64,000 nucleotides of DNA, taken from assembly GCF_003814835.1 (NCBI RefSeq), contig NZ_RKRG01000003.1, positions 62,001-126,000 on the forward strand, written 5' to 3'. This DNA comes from Methanobrevibacter gottschalkii DSM 11977 (GTDB lineage Archaea; Methanobacteriota; Methanobacteria; Methanobacteriales; Methanobacteriaceae). Below are positions 17,159 to 26,576 of this stretch, in pieces. Position numbers and translations under genes: made by a program. A model generated the notes under the pieces. The model ran no database searches. It worked only from the letters and a program-made list of their open reading frames with translations, and was not told the origin of the DNA. Every line of letters begins with the position of its first letter. Positions within the stretch are counted from its first letter, which is position 1.

Positions 17159-17596
17159 ATGATTACATTAATAGGTAAAGATTTGGCTAAAGAAGGTCAA
17201 GAATTTGTTTTTTTAGGTCCGGCTGATGAATGTGAAAATTGCAGATTTAAATCATCTTGTGTTGGAAACTTAGAATTAAACAGAAAATATGTTGTTGTAA
17301 ATGTTAAGGAAAATGAGCAAAAATGCCCGATTCACTCCAGTGGACTTGTAATTCCTGTTGAAATTGATAGGGCACAAATTGATGTATTGACTGCTTCTAA
17401 AAATATTTTTGAAGGATCAACATTTACATTTAATGCTCCTGATTGTGATGAGGTATGTGAATTCCATGATTTATGTTTCCCTGAGGGATTACAAGAAGAT
17501 GACAAATGTCTTGTCTTGAATAACAATGGCAAACATAATGGGGAATGCAAAAAAGGATTCAAACTCAATAAACTTACTTTAGGATTTGTGATATGA
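17159..17596 (+). CDS. UPF0179 family protein
   Basis: 145-residue archaeal protein rich in cysteines: [37 protein letters not shown] and ECKKG. The spacing suggests metal or Fe-S binding, but no activity is known for the family. The ATG directly follows the egsA stop, and its end overlaps rpiA by four bases (ATGA), indicating translational coupling within the operon. Confidence 0.88.
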   Translation: MITLIGKDLAKEGQEFVFLGPADECENCRFKSSCVGNLELNRKYVVVNVKENEQKCPIHSSGLVIPVEIDRAQIDVLTASKNIFEGSTFTFNAPDCDEVCEFHDLCFPEGLQEDDKCLVLNNNGKHNGECKKGFKLNKLTLGFVI

Positions 17597-18282
17597 TGAA
17601 AAATACTAGTGGTAACAGTTCCAGTAAAAAGAATGCAGGTTATAAAGCTGCAGAGTATGTAGAAGATGGAATGGTTTTAGGATTGGGAACTGGTTCAACA
17701 ACTCACTTTTTCATTGAAAAGGTGGGCATGAGAATCAAAGAGGAAGGAATAAGCATAAAAGGTATTCCAACTTCATTTCAGTCATTATTGATTGCAAAAC
17801 AATGGAATATTCCAATAACCACTTTGGAAGAAAATGATATTGATTTATCTGTTGATGGGGCAGATGAAGTGGACAGAGAATTTAATTTAATTAAAGGTGG
17901 GGGAGCAGCTCATACAAAAGAAAAGATAGTTGATTATGCTGCAAAACAATTCATTGTTATTGTGGATGAATCAAAATTTGTTGATAAATTAGGTGATTTT
18001 CCTGTACCTGTCGAAGTATTGCCTGATGCATCCCGTATGGCAATTAAAGAGTTAGAGGACATGGGGGCTGAATGTGAAATTAGAATGGCTCAAAGAAAAG
18101 ATGGTCCTGTAATCACAGATAATGGTAATTTTGTAATTGATGCTAAATTTGATAAAATAGAATCACCAAGACACCTTGAAATTGATATAAATACTATTCC
18201 TGGTGTTGTTGAAAACGGTATATTTACCCAAATGGTTGATAAAGTTATTATTGGTACTGATGAAGGTACTAAAGAATTGTAG
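17593..18282 (+). CDS. rpiA: Ribose-5-phosphate isomerase A
   Basis: 229-residue enzyme interconverting ribose-5-phosphate and ribulose-5-phosphate, supplying pentoses for nucleotides. Motifs: [31 protein letters not shown] and [16 protein letters not shown] with the catalytic Glu, then [12 protein letters not shown] and PVEVLP. Tandem ATGs at 17593 and 17596; the first overlaps the previous stop. Third gene of the egsA operon. Confidence 0.95.
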   Translation: MMKNTSGNSSSKKNAGYKAAEYVEDGMVLGLGTGSTTHFFIEKVGMRIKEEGISIKGIPTSFQSLLIAKQWNIPITTLEENDIDLSVDGADEVDREFNLIKGGGAAHTKEKIVDYAAKQFIVIVDESKFVDKLGDFPVPVEVLPDASRMAIKELEDMGAECEIRMAQRKDGPVITDNGNFVIDAKFDKIESPRHLEIDINTIPGVVENGIFTQMVDKVIIGTDEGTKEL

Positions 18283-18290
18283 GTGATATG

Positions 18291-18512
18291 ATGCCTATTG
18301 GTGCTGGAATGCCATTTGATTTAAAAGATATGAGTTACAAAATAGCAATTATTTTCGGAGCTTTACTTGTAATTTATGGTGTTTTGTGGTTGCTTGCTGA
18401 GTTGAAAATAATTCCTGCAATATTATTTGTTATATTTCCTCAAATTGTATTGATTTTAATTGGAATTTGCATTATTTACTTTGCTTTCGATCGTAAGAAG
18501 AAATATTACTGA
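18291..18512 (+). CDS. Small two-helix membrane protein
   Basis: 73 residues (74 if the ATG at 18288 is used). AGGTGAT at 18281-18287 fits ATG 18291 better. Two hydrophobic helices: YKIAIIFGALLVIYGVLWLL and IPAILFVIFPQIVLILIGIC, then a basic tail DRKKKYY facing the cytoplasm. It follows rpiA by only eight bases and is probably the last gene of the egsA operon. No family recognised. Confidence 0.65.
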   Translation: MPIGAGMPFDLKDMSYKIAIIFGALLVIYGVLWLLAELKIIPAILFVIFPQIVLILIGICIIYFAFDRKKKYY

Positions 18513-18532
18513 TTTTTCAAAAATAAAAAAAT

Positions 18533-18554
18533 AAGAGATTTAAAAAAATCTCTT
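18533..18554. terminator. Bidirectional hairpin terminator
   Basis: AAGAGATTT, AAAA loop, AAATCTCTT: a perfect 9-bp stem between two convergent genes. T-rich sequence follows on one strand, and its complement on the other, so it can serve both the egsA operon and the large adhesin gene. Confidence 0.7.
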
Positions 18555-21538
18555 TATCTTCTTGTTCTTATTAATACTTGTTTACTGGTGGAACTGTAAT
18601 ATTTGTTCCCGTAATATTTGATGGTTGCAGTGAATTTACCTTTTTTAGTTAATTTGGTAATCTTAAATGTAGCTTTACCTTTAGAATTGGTAACTGCTTT
18701 ATAAGTTTTGCCTTTAACTTTAATATAAACAGTGCCTTTGTAAATTGCTTTACCTTTATTGTTTTTTAAAGTAATGGTGTATTTTTTAGTTTTTATTTTT
18801 ACTTTAAAAGTCTTTTTATAAGCGCTGATTTTGGATGATTGTTTTATAACTTTTACAGTTAAAGTTTTAGTGACTGGAGCATATTTATCATCACCCTTAA
18901 AGCTAATTGTTGCTTTTTTATTTCCAGTAGTTGTAGCTTTTATTTTAATATTAGCTATTCCAGTTGAAGAAGTAGTTGCACTATAGGTTTTACCATCAAT
19001 TTTAAAACTTATTTTTTTATTTGCAATTGCTTTTCCATTCATATCTTTAAATGTGACTTTGTATGAATATCCTTTAGAAATGATAGTTAAATAAAGGGTT
19101 TTACTAGTTGCAGATAAAATGGTTTTAATTCTGTCATCATTAACTGTAACAGTTTTAGTCACATTTATTGGTGCATAATTGTCATTACCTGCAAATTTAA
19201 TGGTCATATTATAAATTCCAGTTGTTAATGAAAGAGGAATAACTGCAATGCCCTTTTCATCGGTTTTAGCTGTGAAATTAGCACCATTAATAGATATGGA
19301 TAAATCTTCATATGATAATTTATCACCATTTTGTCCAATTAAAGTAATGTTGAATTCACCTTTTTTATATCCGACAGTTATGTCGTTAGCATCAACTGCT
19401 GCAGTTTCTTTATCGGAGTAAGTTCTAATGACATCATCTTCAGATTGATATTTATTATCCGCTCTTGCAAGATAAGTTACAAAAGTAGGTGGAAATGGTA
19501 ATGAATCTAACTTGAATGTATTTTTACCAATGGTTATATTGTAATATCCTCCTCCAAGCAAAATACCAAGTCTACTTCCAGAAATGGTATTGTTAAAAAG
19601 CACTTCATTTCCAGATCCGTAGGCTGTAATCCCACTGATTTTACAATTTAGAATCGTGTTATTGTATGCAGAGTGTCCTTTAGAGTGCATAAGATAAATT
19701 CCTTCTTTTGCACCTGAAATTGTGTTATTAAAGATAGTCACGTTCGGTCCTGTACCATGTCTTACATCGATACCATGATTGGCAGCATCAGTAACTGTAT
19801 TTCCGGCAATAATTCCATTAGGTGAACCAAAGTTCATAATGCCTGTAGTGTAAATGTCATGAATATTATTTCTGATAATGGTGCTATTTTTACAATACTG
19901 TTGGAAAATACCCCAAGAAGCACCGGTTACATCACAACCAGTAATTACTAATCCTGAATTGGAATCGGCATAAATCCCCACTGTCTTATACTCATTAGTA
20001 GTTGTTTCAACTTTGCTAGAATCATATTTAGGGTATTGTGCTTTAATATTTAAGTCACTTACAACAACATTGGTTGTATTCAATATGTATAATACTGCAT
20101 TGTATCCTATTGCATATCCACCCTCATTAGTTGATTTTCTAACTTTTTCAGCTACATTATCCAAGTAGTGGGTATTGTTAAAGTTAATTCCACTGCATCC
20201 GACTAAAGTGGCATTGTTACCTAATATTTTAATGTTTTTGTCTGTGTAGATTGAAATTTCATTGTAAATAGCATTTTGAGTGAAACTTAGAGTATCGCCA
20301 TTGTTCATATTATTAATCATATTTTGAATCTCAGAACTTGAAGCTCCTTCTGGAACTATCCATTCTGGTCCTGTTTTTTCTAAAATGGGATCATAATTAA
20401 TTCCAATATCTTTAGGGACGTCAATTCCAGTAAATGCTACAAAGTTAGGAGTATATAAAGAACTGTCACTAAAAGTACCCATTATATCTTCATCATTCTG
20501 GTATTCAGATTTTGCTTCTGCAATATAATATGCAAATGTTGGAGGATATGGTAAATTATCTAAAGTAAACATGTTTTCACCAACAGTGATGTTCTCGTAT
20601 CCTCCTCCGAGTAAAACGCCAATTCTAGATTTTTGCATTTTATTTCCATTTAATTTAATATTTTTAGAACCGTAACAACTAATTGAACTAATAGTGCAGT
20701 TTATTAAAGTGTTGTTAGCTGCAACATGTCCTGTAGAATGCATTAAATAGATTCCTTCTTTTGAACCAATTACTGTGTTATTAATAATTTTAACGTTTGG
20801 TCCTGTACCATGTCTTACATCGATGCCATGGTTTTTAGCATTGATTACTTTGTTGTTTTCAATTGAGGTTCTTGCAGATCCAAAGTTTAAAAATCCAGTC
20901 ACTGCCTGATTTTTAATGATGTTGTTTGTTACATGTCCGTCAGTGCAGTATTGGAAGTATAATCCCCAAGAAGATCCCTCTAAAACATTGCTTTTGAAAG
21001 TTAAATTTTTTGAGTTCATTGCATATATTAATGCATTAGAATAAGTGGAAGTACTATTTGCACCGCCGGTTATTTTCAAACCATTAATTACAACATTGTC
21101 AGCCTTAACAATGTATAAAGTAGCAAAATTTCCAATTGCATATCCTCCTTTACCGGTATCGTTGTAGATAATTTCAGGAGTGTTGCTTTTAGAAGGAGTG
21201 TCATATCCTATTAATTCCGCTCCATTACCATTTATTGTAATGCTTTTGTTTACATAAATACATATATCCTTGTAAGTTCCGGTTTCAAAATTAAGTATGT
21301 CTCCATCGTTCATACAATCAATTGTATTTTGGATGGAATCACTATCTGATCCAACTTTAACGGTATGTTGTGAATGTATTTGACTAACATTGCTATCGCC
21401 TTCATTTAATATAGTCACATCATTACTTTTTTCTAATGTATTTGCATTTAAATCTGTATCTTTGGCAGATACTGTACTTAAACAAAATAACATAATTAAA
21501 ACTAATGATATAACTAATATATATCCCTTTTTATTCAT
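18554..21538 (-). CDS. Large secreted adhesin-like protein (duplicated beta-helix plus Ig-like repeats)
   Basis: 994 residues. Signal peptide at 1-25 (KKGYILVISLVLIMLFCLSTVSA). Two related right-handed beta-helix units at about 70-350 and 395-690: each contains HGIDVRHGTGPNV, EGIYLMHS-GH and G(V/I)LLGGGY-NIT(V/I)G in the same order, so one arose by duplication. Three Ig-like beta-sandwich repeats follow (about 715-810, 815-900, 905-994), the last ones very basic and ending QVLIRTRR. This is the architecture of Methanobrevibacter adhesin-like proteins. No C-terminal anchor is seen, so attachment may be through the basic end, for instance to pseudomurein. Confidence 0.88.
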   Translation of the reverse strand: MNKKGYILVISLVLIMLFCLSTVSAKDTDLNANTLEKSNDVTILNEGDSNVSQIHSQHTVKVGSDSDSIQNTIDCMNDGDILNFETGTYKDICIYVNKSITINGNGAELIGYDTPSKSNTPEIIYNDTGKGGYAIGNFATLYIVKADNVVINGLKITGGANSTSTYSNALIYAMNSKNLTFKSNVLEGSSWGLYFQYCTDGHVTNNIIKNQAVTGFLNFGSARTSIENNKVINAKNHGIDVRHGTGPNVKIINNTVIGSKEGIYLMHSTGHVAANNTLINCTISSISCYGSKNIKLNGNKMQKSRIGVLLGGGYENITVGENMFTLDNLPYPPTFAYYIAEAKSEYQNDEDIMGTFSDSSLYTPNFVAFTGIDVPKDIGINYDPILEKTGPEWIVPEGASSSEIQNMINNMNNGDTLSFTQNAIYNEISIYTDKNIKILGNNATLVGCSGINFNNTHYLDNVAEKVRKSTNEGGYAIGYNAVLYILNTTNVVVSDLNIKAQYPKYDSSKVETTTNEYKTVGIYADSNSGLVITGCDVTGASWGIFQQYCKNSTIIRNNIHDIYTTGIMNFGSPNGIIAGNTVTDAANHGIDVRHGTGPNVTIFNNTISGAKEGIYLMHSKGHSAYNNTILNCKISGITAYGSGNEVLFNNTISGSRLGILLGGGYYNITIGKNTFKLDSLPFPPTFVTYLARADNKYQSEDDVIRTYSDKETAAVDANDITVGYKKGEFNITLIGQNGDKLSYEDLSISINGANFTAKTDEKGIAVIPLSLTTGIYNMTIKFAGNDNYAPINVTKTVTVNDDRIKTILSATSKTLYLTIISKGYSYKVTFKDMNGKAIANKKISFKIDGKTYSATTSSTGIANIKIKATTTGNKKATISFKGDDKYAPVTKTLTVKVIKQSSKISAYKKTFKVKIKTKKYTITLKNNKGKAIYKGTVYIKVKGKTYKAVTNSKGKATFKITKLTKKGKFTATIKYYGNKYYSSTSKQVLIRTRR

Positions 21539-21919
21539 TATATTTCCTCATTTCAATAAATAATATATTACTCAAAATTATTAAAAAATAGATAATTAAT
21601 CGATAAGTAATATAGTATATATTGTATTTTTCATCATATTTAAATTATAATAGATTTATTATAGTCTATAATTCTATCAATTTTATTTAAAAATATTATT
21701 ATGTAGTATTAACTTAATTTTTGATAAAATTTATATATTGATTAAAAATATATATTATTTTGTGAAATCAATATTAATATAAATATAATTCGACTTATTT
21801 AATCATAATTCTAAGTGTTTTTAACATTGAATTTTAATCAATATTAAAATAATTACATATCATTTAGCTACTTCATTAAATTTATTATATTGGTTTTAAG
21901 TTATAGCGGAGAGATTAGT
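21539..21919. other. Divergent promoter region between two surface-protein genes
   Basis: About 380 very AT-rich bases with many TATA-like stretches (for example near 21610-21625 and 21730-21785). No gene or clear palindrome stands out. The ribosome binding site GGAGAG at 21908-21913 serves the plus-strand gene. Its shared position suggests joint control of the two beta-helix proteins, but no operator can be named. Confidence 0.45.
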
Positions 21920-23635
21920 TTGAATAAATCTTTAAATATTTTATTCATATGTTTTGTTGCTTTATTGGTCATTTCATGTGTTAATGCGGCAAATGACAAT
22001 CCAAATAATTCTGATGATATTTCCAATTATCAAATAAGTTCTGATTTATCAAATACTGAAATTCAAACAATGTTGGATAATGCAAAAGAAGGAGATCAAT
22101 TTGAATTTACTGACAGGGAATATAAGAATATTTCTTTAGTTGTAGATAAAAAGTTGAATATTGTCTCTAAAAAGAATTCAAATATTCATACTTCAAATAA
22201 AATAGCTGATAAAGCAAGAAATTTGGGATTAAACAATTCTTTCGGATTTTATTTCACTTCTAATAGTGGTGGAAGTTTTTTATATGGGTTAACAATTATA
22301 TCTAATAGTGATTACGGTATCGTTGTTGATAAATCTGATAATACGACAATTAAAAATGTTGTTATAAAAAATGGGAATGTTGGTATTTTGGTTAAAAACT
22401 CCAATAATGCGGATATAATTCAGAATAATATTTCAAAAGCAAATTCCAATAGTATTCATTTAGAAAATGTATCTAAATCAATAATTTCAAAAAATACAAT
22501 TTCTTATAATGGGAGATCTGGAATCCATGCTTCAAATATATACTATTGTAATGTAACTAACAATACTGTTCATCATAATAAATTTAATGGAATTTCATTG
22601 TACAATAAAACAACTGGAAATATCATTAAATTCAATTTAGCTTATGAAAACCCTAATGGAATTTATATAAATTCACAGTCAGATTTTGATGTTGTTAATT
22701 CAAATACATTCACTAAAAATCGACGTAATACTGATTATGAATTAGGTGCTTTCGAATCAGGTAATGGACTGCTATTTGGTGCTGATTTTAAAACGGCAAA
22801 AGAGGGAAAGTCTTCAAGATTGGAAGTTAAATATAATGTTTTAACTCATAATGAGGGATACCAGGCTAAAAACAATCCGGATCTTCCAACATTTAAACTT
22901 GGGGATAACTGGTTTGACTCAACTGATGATGAGAATACTTTTGTTTGTCCAATGCTTCTTGCAGGTATTATGAAAATGGGAACTATATCTGTTAAAAACG
23001 GTTTTGGTCTTCAGATGTATGATACAAATGGTGAAGCAGTCACAGAATTTGGTACATTTGACACCACAGTTAATGTTAATGGAAACCAATATACAGCAAA
23101 ATTTGTAAATGGTAAAGCAATTATTGATGCCAATCTGGATCCGGATAAAGAATATGAAATTGAAGTAATTATTGGGGATAAACCAGTTAAATTTACTTAT
23201 AGAACCTCATCTGGTGATAAAAATGATGAATCAGATTCACAAACATCAACAGATGGTGACTTCGGAATAAATCATCATGATTTTATTGATGCTATGGGAA
23301 ATGATGCTTCAAAAGGTGTTGGGAACTCAGAAAATGGAACTTCAAGTGCTCATTTTGCAAATTCAGAACAATCTGGAGCTCATGGAACTAATGCTTCGGG
23401 TAATTTTCAAGATTCATCTGATAATGGTGATAGTGTATTAACTAATGGGAATGCTAATGCTGGAGATTCCAGTAAAGGTGAACAATCTGAAGAAGGAAAA
23501 GCATATGAAATAGTTCCTCAAAGCAAAATTTCAAAAGAAATCACTGATACTTCAGGTATTATTGTATTAAGTATTGTTTCTATTCTGGGAATGATTATTT
23601 ATGGGTACTGGAGGAAACCTGAAATAGAGAATTAA
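21920..23635 (+). CDS. Secreted beta-helix (NosD/pectate-lyase-like) protein with C-terminal membrane anchor
   Basis: About 571 residues, start TTG 21920, chosen because GGAGAG sits six bases before it and it puts the signal peptide (NKSLNILFICFVALLVISCVNA) at the very N-terminus. An upstream TTG at 21890 has no such site. Residues about 100-280 are right-handed beta-helix coils rich in N-N-T (NTTIKNVVIKNGNVGILVKN and similar). A small beta domain follows, then a Ser/Asn/Gly-rich low-complexity stalk, and one transmembrane helix near the end (GIIVLSIVSILGMIIYGYW) with a basic tail. Probably a surface adhesin-like protein. Confidence 0.82.
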   Translation: MNKSLNILFICFVALLVISCVNAANDNPNNSDDISNYQISSDLSNTEIQTMLDNAKEGDQFEFTDREYKNISLVVDKKLNIVSKKNSNIHTSNKIADKARNLGLNNSFGFYFTSNSGGSFLYGLTIISNSDYGIVVDKSDNTTIKNVVIKNGNVGILVKNSNNADIIQNNISKANSNSIHLENVSKSIISKNTISYNGRSGIHASNIYYCNVTNNTVHHNKFNGISLYNKTTGNIIKFNLAYENPNGIYINSQSDFDVVNSNTFTKNRRNTDYELGAFESGNGLLFGADFKTAKEGKSSRLEVKYNVLTHNEGYQAKNNPDLPTFKLGDNWFDSTDDENTFVCPMLLAGIMKMGTISVKNGFGLQMYDTNGEAVTEFGTFDTTVNVNGNQYTAKFVNGKAIIDANLDPDKEYEIEVIIGDKPVKFTYRTSSGDKNDESDSQTSTDGDFGINHHDFIDAMGNDASKGVGNSENGTSSAHFANSEQSGAHGTNASGNFQDSSDNGDSVLTNGNANAGDSSKGEQSEEGKAYEIVPQSKISKEITDTSGIIVLSIVSILGMIIYGYWRKPEIEN

Positions 23636-23639
23636 TATT

Positions 23640-23662
23640 CATTTTTTCTTTTTTTTATTTAT
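23640..23662 (+). terminator. T-rich terminator after the anchored beta-helix gene
   Basis: ATTTTTTCTTTTTTTTATTT directly after the stop codon: a typical archaeal oligo-T terminator. Confidence 0.5.
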
Positions 23663-23688
23663 TAATAAGTTTTTACAAATTATAGTTA

Positions 23689-24093
23689 ATGAAAGTTAAA
23701 TCTGTTTCTTTAAAAATAAGTAGTAATGAAAAATTTGAAATAATTGATATTACATCTAAAATTAATGAATTAATTGAAATCGATGAAGGCATTGTATCTA
23801 TTTTTTCAAAACATTCCACATCAGCTATTGTTGTTAATGAAAATGAGGATGGATTATTAAAAGATTTGGAAGTTAGTCTTGATGATATTATTTCAGATAA
23901 ATTTAGCTATTCCCATGATATGATTGACAATAATGCAAGATCACATTTAAAGTCTTTTTTATTGTCTTCAAGTGAAAATTTGCCTATAAAAAATGGCAGA
24001 CTGGATTTGGGTACTTGGCAATCAGTATTTTTTGTAGAATTGGATGGACCAAGATATGATAGGACAATAATTTTGACAATGGTTGGTGAATAA
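23689..24093 (+). CDS. YjbQ/UPF0047 family protein (secondary thiamine-phosphate synthase-type)
   Basis: 134-residue jelly-roll protein. Conserved motifs FSKHSTSAIVVNENEDGLLKD, FSYSHDMIDNNARSHLKSFLL, and GTWQSVFFVELDGPRYDR place it firmly in YjbQ. Some members complement loss of thiamine-phosphate synthase, so a thiamine link is possible but not shown. A 46-codon membrane protein starts immediately at its stop codon. Confidence 0.9.
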   Translation: MKVKSVSLKISSNEKFEIIDITSKINELIEIDEGIVSIFSKHSTSAIVVNENEDGLLKDLEVSLDDIISDKFSYSHDMIDNNARSHLKSFLLSSSENLPIKNGRLDLGTWQSVFFVELDGPRYDRTIILTMVGE

Positions 24094-24234
24094 TTGAATA
24101 AATGGTTAATTATTTTAATAATGATTATAATTATTTTGTTTATTTTTATGGTGATTTTTAATAATTATGGTGCTGCACCTGAAATGAGTAATTATTCTCA
24201 AATGGAAATCCAAATGAGAAAATTATGGTATTAA
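24094..24234 (+). CDS. Very small single-helix membrane protein (46 aa)
   Basis: TTG start immediately after the YjbQ stop (TAATTG). The translation begins MNKWLIILIMIIIILFIFMV, a clear transmembrane helix, and ends with a short polar tail MSNYSQMEIQMRKLWY. It stops four bases before the 3' end of pheT on the other strand. Hydrophobic pattern and tight coupling support a real gene; no family known. Confidence 0.5.
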   Translation: MNKWLIILIMIIIILFIFMVIFNNYGAAPEMSNYSQMEIQMRKLWY

Positions 24235-24238
24235 GAAT

Positions 24239-25897
24239 TTATTTGTTAATAAATTCAATTTCAAACCCGATTACTGGATAGTCCAATGTAAAATTTGTAA
24301 TGACTTCGGGTGATACTTCACCAAAGAATCCTTTGATTATACCTTTTTGAGCCTCACCAACCACATCAGCTGCCCTTCCTTCAATGAAGGTCTTATTCTC
24401 ACTATCACTAATATCCATAGTGTATCCTAGATTTGATAAAACACTGCTCATAATTGATTTTATTTCACTGAAGTTAGCAGTGGAGTGACAAACGAGTGCA
24501 GCTAATTTTTTAGAAGAAACAGTTTTATTTTCCTTAGTTTCATCTAAGTATAAAACATCTCCGATTTCAAATATCTTTTGAGGTAAATCTTCGTGTTTGT
24601 TGTCTTCTAAAAACTCCATAAGTGAATTAATTAAGCTGGTTCTAATCATGGTTCTATCAATTGTAATAGGTCTTGCAACTTGAACATGAGGCTTTTCTTC
24701 TTGGTTCATTTTCTTGTAATGTGCCTCTTCGTTAGTAAGCATTAAACTCATCACTTCTTGGAATCCCATTGCAATCATTACTTCACGAATGGTCGCTTCT
24801 GATTTAAACCAGTTATTTTCATAAGCTACAGTATTGATATCTGGAAGTTCAGCTATCACATCGTTAATATGGTATTGTACAGCGATATTTTCAATGATAT
24901 CTACTTCATGTAAAATGTCTACTCTGTAAGAGGGGATAATAGTTTTTATTTCGTTTTCACTAATAATTTCAGCATCAAAACGTGCTTTTAATAATAATTC
25001 TCTAATATCTTCTGCAGTTAAATCGGTTCCACCAATTAACTCATTAGCAGTATCTACATGAACATTCATTTCTTGTGGAGTTAAATCAGGAGTTACGAGA
25101 GTTTTATCTTCATATTTAACTTCCATGGATTTAATTTGACCCCCAACTTCTGCAAATGAGGAACAGATAATATTCAATGTTTGGTTAACTGCTTTTGCAT
25201 CAGTACCAGTTACATCAACAATAATGTTATGTGTGTCTTCTTTAAGTTTAGTTAACTCTCCATTAATAATTGGTGGCATAGACAACACATTATTATTTTT
25301 ATCAAGAATCAATGGGTATTTATCAAAATTTCGGATTAAATGAGCATAATCTTTACCTTTTTCATGTTCGGTTAAGATTTCATCAGGAGTCATTTCAATA
25401 TCTTTTTCAAGTGGAACGAAAGCATTTGCATCTTTTGGAGTTGCAATATATTTAAATGGACCATTTACGGCATCTGCATTGTGAATACCTATAGCTACTT
25501 TTTTTCTGTCTCTTCCAATTACCCAGTGGAGGTTTTCTTGGAAATCCATAATATATTTTAATTTATCTCCAGAAAAATCAACATTATTAATTTTAGCAAA
25601 TCCAATGTATGGTCTGATTGCTGCAACATCTTTATCCACGATAACATATTCTCCAGATTCTTCAATTTTATAGTCTGGAAAACCCACTTCCTGACCAATA
25701 AACCCTTTAAATGATCTGGCCACCCCTTCAACAGATAAGTTGTCTGGTCTGTTGGGGAAGAATTCTACTTTAATTTCTTCATCATTAAAGTCTTCAATAT
25801 CACTAGACATCATTGGTAAAGTGTCTATTAGTTCATTTTTTTCCATATTGATTCCTAAATCTTTTAAATCTTGATATTTAAATGTTATAACTGGCAT
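24239..25897 (-). CDS. pheT: Phenylalanyl-tRNA synthetase beta subunit
   Basis: 552-residue subunit of the alpha2-beta2 class II synthetase for tRNA-Phe, of the shorter archaeal/eukaryotic type. Typical segments are MPVITFKYQDLKDLG at the start, VEFFPNRPDNLSVEGVARSFKGF (B1/B3 region), IIPSYRVDILHEVDIIENIA (B5), and FQEVMSLMLTN with the C-terminal catalytic-like domain. The alpha subunit gene pheS is not in this window. The gene upstream on the same strand begins 22 bases away. Confidence 0.96.
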   Translation of the reverse strand: MPVITFKYQDLKDLGINMEKNELIDTLPMMSSDIEDFNDEEIKVEFFPNRPDNLSVEGVARSFKGFIGQEVGFPDYKIEESGEYVIVDKDVAAIRPYIGFAKINNVDFSGDKLKYIMDFQENLHWVIGRDRKKVAIGIHNADAVNGPFKYIATPKDANAFVPLEKDIEMTPDEILTEHEKGKDYAHLIRNFDKYPLILDKNNNVLSMPPIINGELTKLKEDTHNIIVDVTGTDAKAVNQTLNIICSSFAEVGGQIKSMEVKYEDKTLVTPDLTPQEMNVHVDTANELIGGTDLTAEDIRELLLKARFDAEIISENEIKTIIPSYRVDILHEVDIIENIAVQYHINDVIAELPDINTVAYENNWFKSEATIREVMIAMGFQEVMSLMLTNEEAHYKKMNQEEKPHVQVARPITIDRTMIRTSLINSLMEFLEDNKHEDLPQKIFEIGDVLYLDETKENKTVSSKKLAALVCHSTANFSEIKSIMSSVLSNLGYTMDISDSENKTFIEGRAADVVGEAQKGIIKGFFGEVSPEVITNFTLDYPVIGFEIEFINK

Positions 25898-25919
25898 TTA
25901 ATAACTCCATTATTTAATT

Positions 25920-26276
25920 CTATAATCCATAGATTAATATGAAGAATAGAGATTCAACAACAAAATGAAGAGCTCTATGTTCTAATTCACCCATATTACG
26001 TATTAATACTGTATGGGATACATCTATTACAAAATGAATTAGGGCTGCTAGCAGTCCAATAGTTGGATTTAAGAAAACTATTGATAAAATGATAAAATGA
26101 AATGCAGCTTCCATTATTTCATGTATTACCCAAGTCTGCCATGTAGAATGTGTAGATTGTTGAATAAAAACACCCAATAATATATAAAAGTTATTTAAAA
26201 CTTTCCACATGAGTGTGGTGTGTAATATATCACTTATAGCTAAAACAATAGCAACATAAAACCATATCATTTGCAT
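25920..26276 (-). CDS. Small polytopic membrane protein, conserved unknown
   Basis: 118 residues with about four hydrophobic segments. Unusually many His residues sit in or next to the helices (DILHTTLMW, THSTWQTWVIHEIMEAAFHF, LIHFVIDVSHTVLI, LEHRALHF). Such intramembrane His can bind heme or metal, but no family is recognised. It lies just upstream of pheT on the same strand (22 bases) and may share its transcript. Its own promoter region holds the palindrome at 26331. Confidence 0.7.
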   Translation of the reverse strand: MQMIWFYVAIVLAISDILHTTLMWKVLNNFYILLGVFIQQSTHSTWQTWVIHEIMEAAFHFIILSIVFLNPTIGLLAALIHFVIDVSHTVLIRNMGELEHRALHFVVESLFFILIYGL

Positions 26277-26576
26277 TTTTTCACAGTCCTTTTAATTGAT
26301 AATATTAACATTTTAGTTTTATTATATAATATAGTTAACTATTATTCATATATAAGCATGGATTTTTAATTAATTGCATTAAAATAAGAGTTTTGAGTCT
26401 TTATTATGATATTTTATATTGGGATTTTCAGACGGAAAATTTGATTCATGTTAACTATTAAATTTCAAATAATCCTCTTTTTTATTTAATTTACATTATT
26501 TCATGAAAGTTTTTTAAATAATAAACTACATAGTTAACAATATTATTATTATCTAATATTTATTAGGAGAAAATAT
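26277..26576. promoter_or_regulatory. Divergent promoter region with three GTTAAC-centred motifs
   Basis: ATAGTTAACTAT at 26331-26342 is a perfect 12-bp palindrome. GTTAACTAT recurs at 26450-26458, and ATAGTTAAC at 26530-26538, about 40 bases before valS. The three copies between the membrane-protein/pheT unit and valS may be sites for one regulator. No gene is present. Confidence 0.45.

Noticed and set aside
18554-23635. Possible CRISPR-like or tandem DNA repeats in the adhesin genes
   Set aside because: Repeats are protein-level beta-helix and Ig units with diverged DNA, not short regularly spaced repeats.
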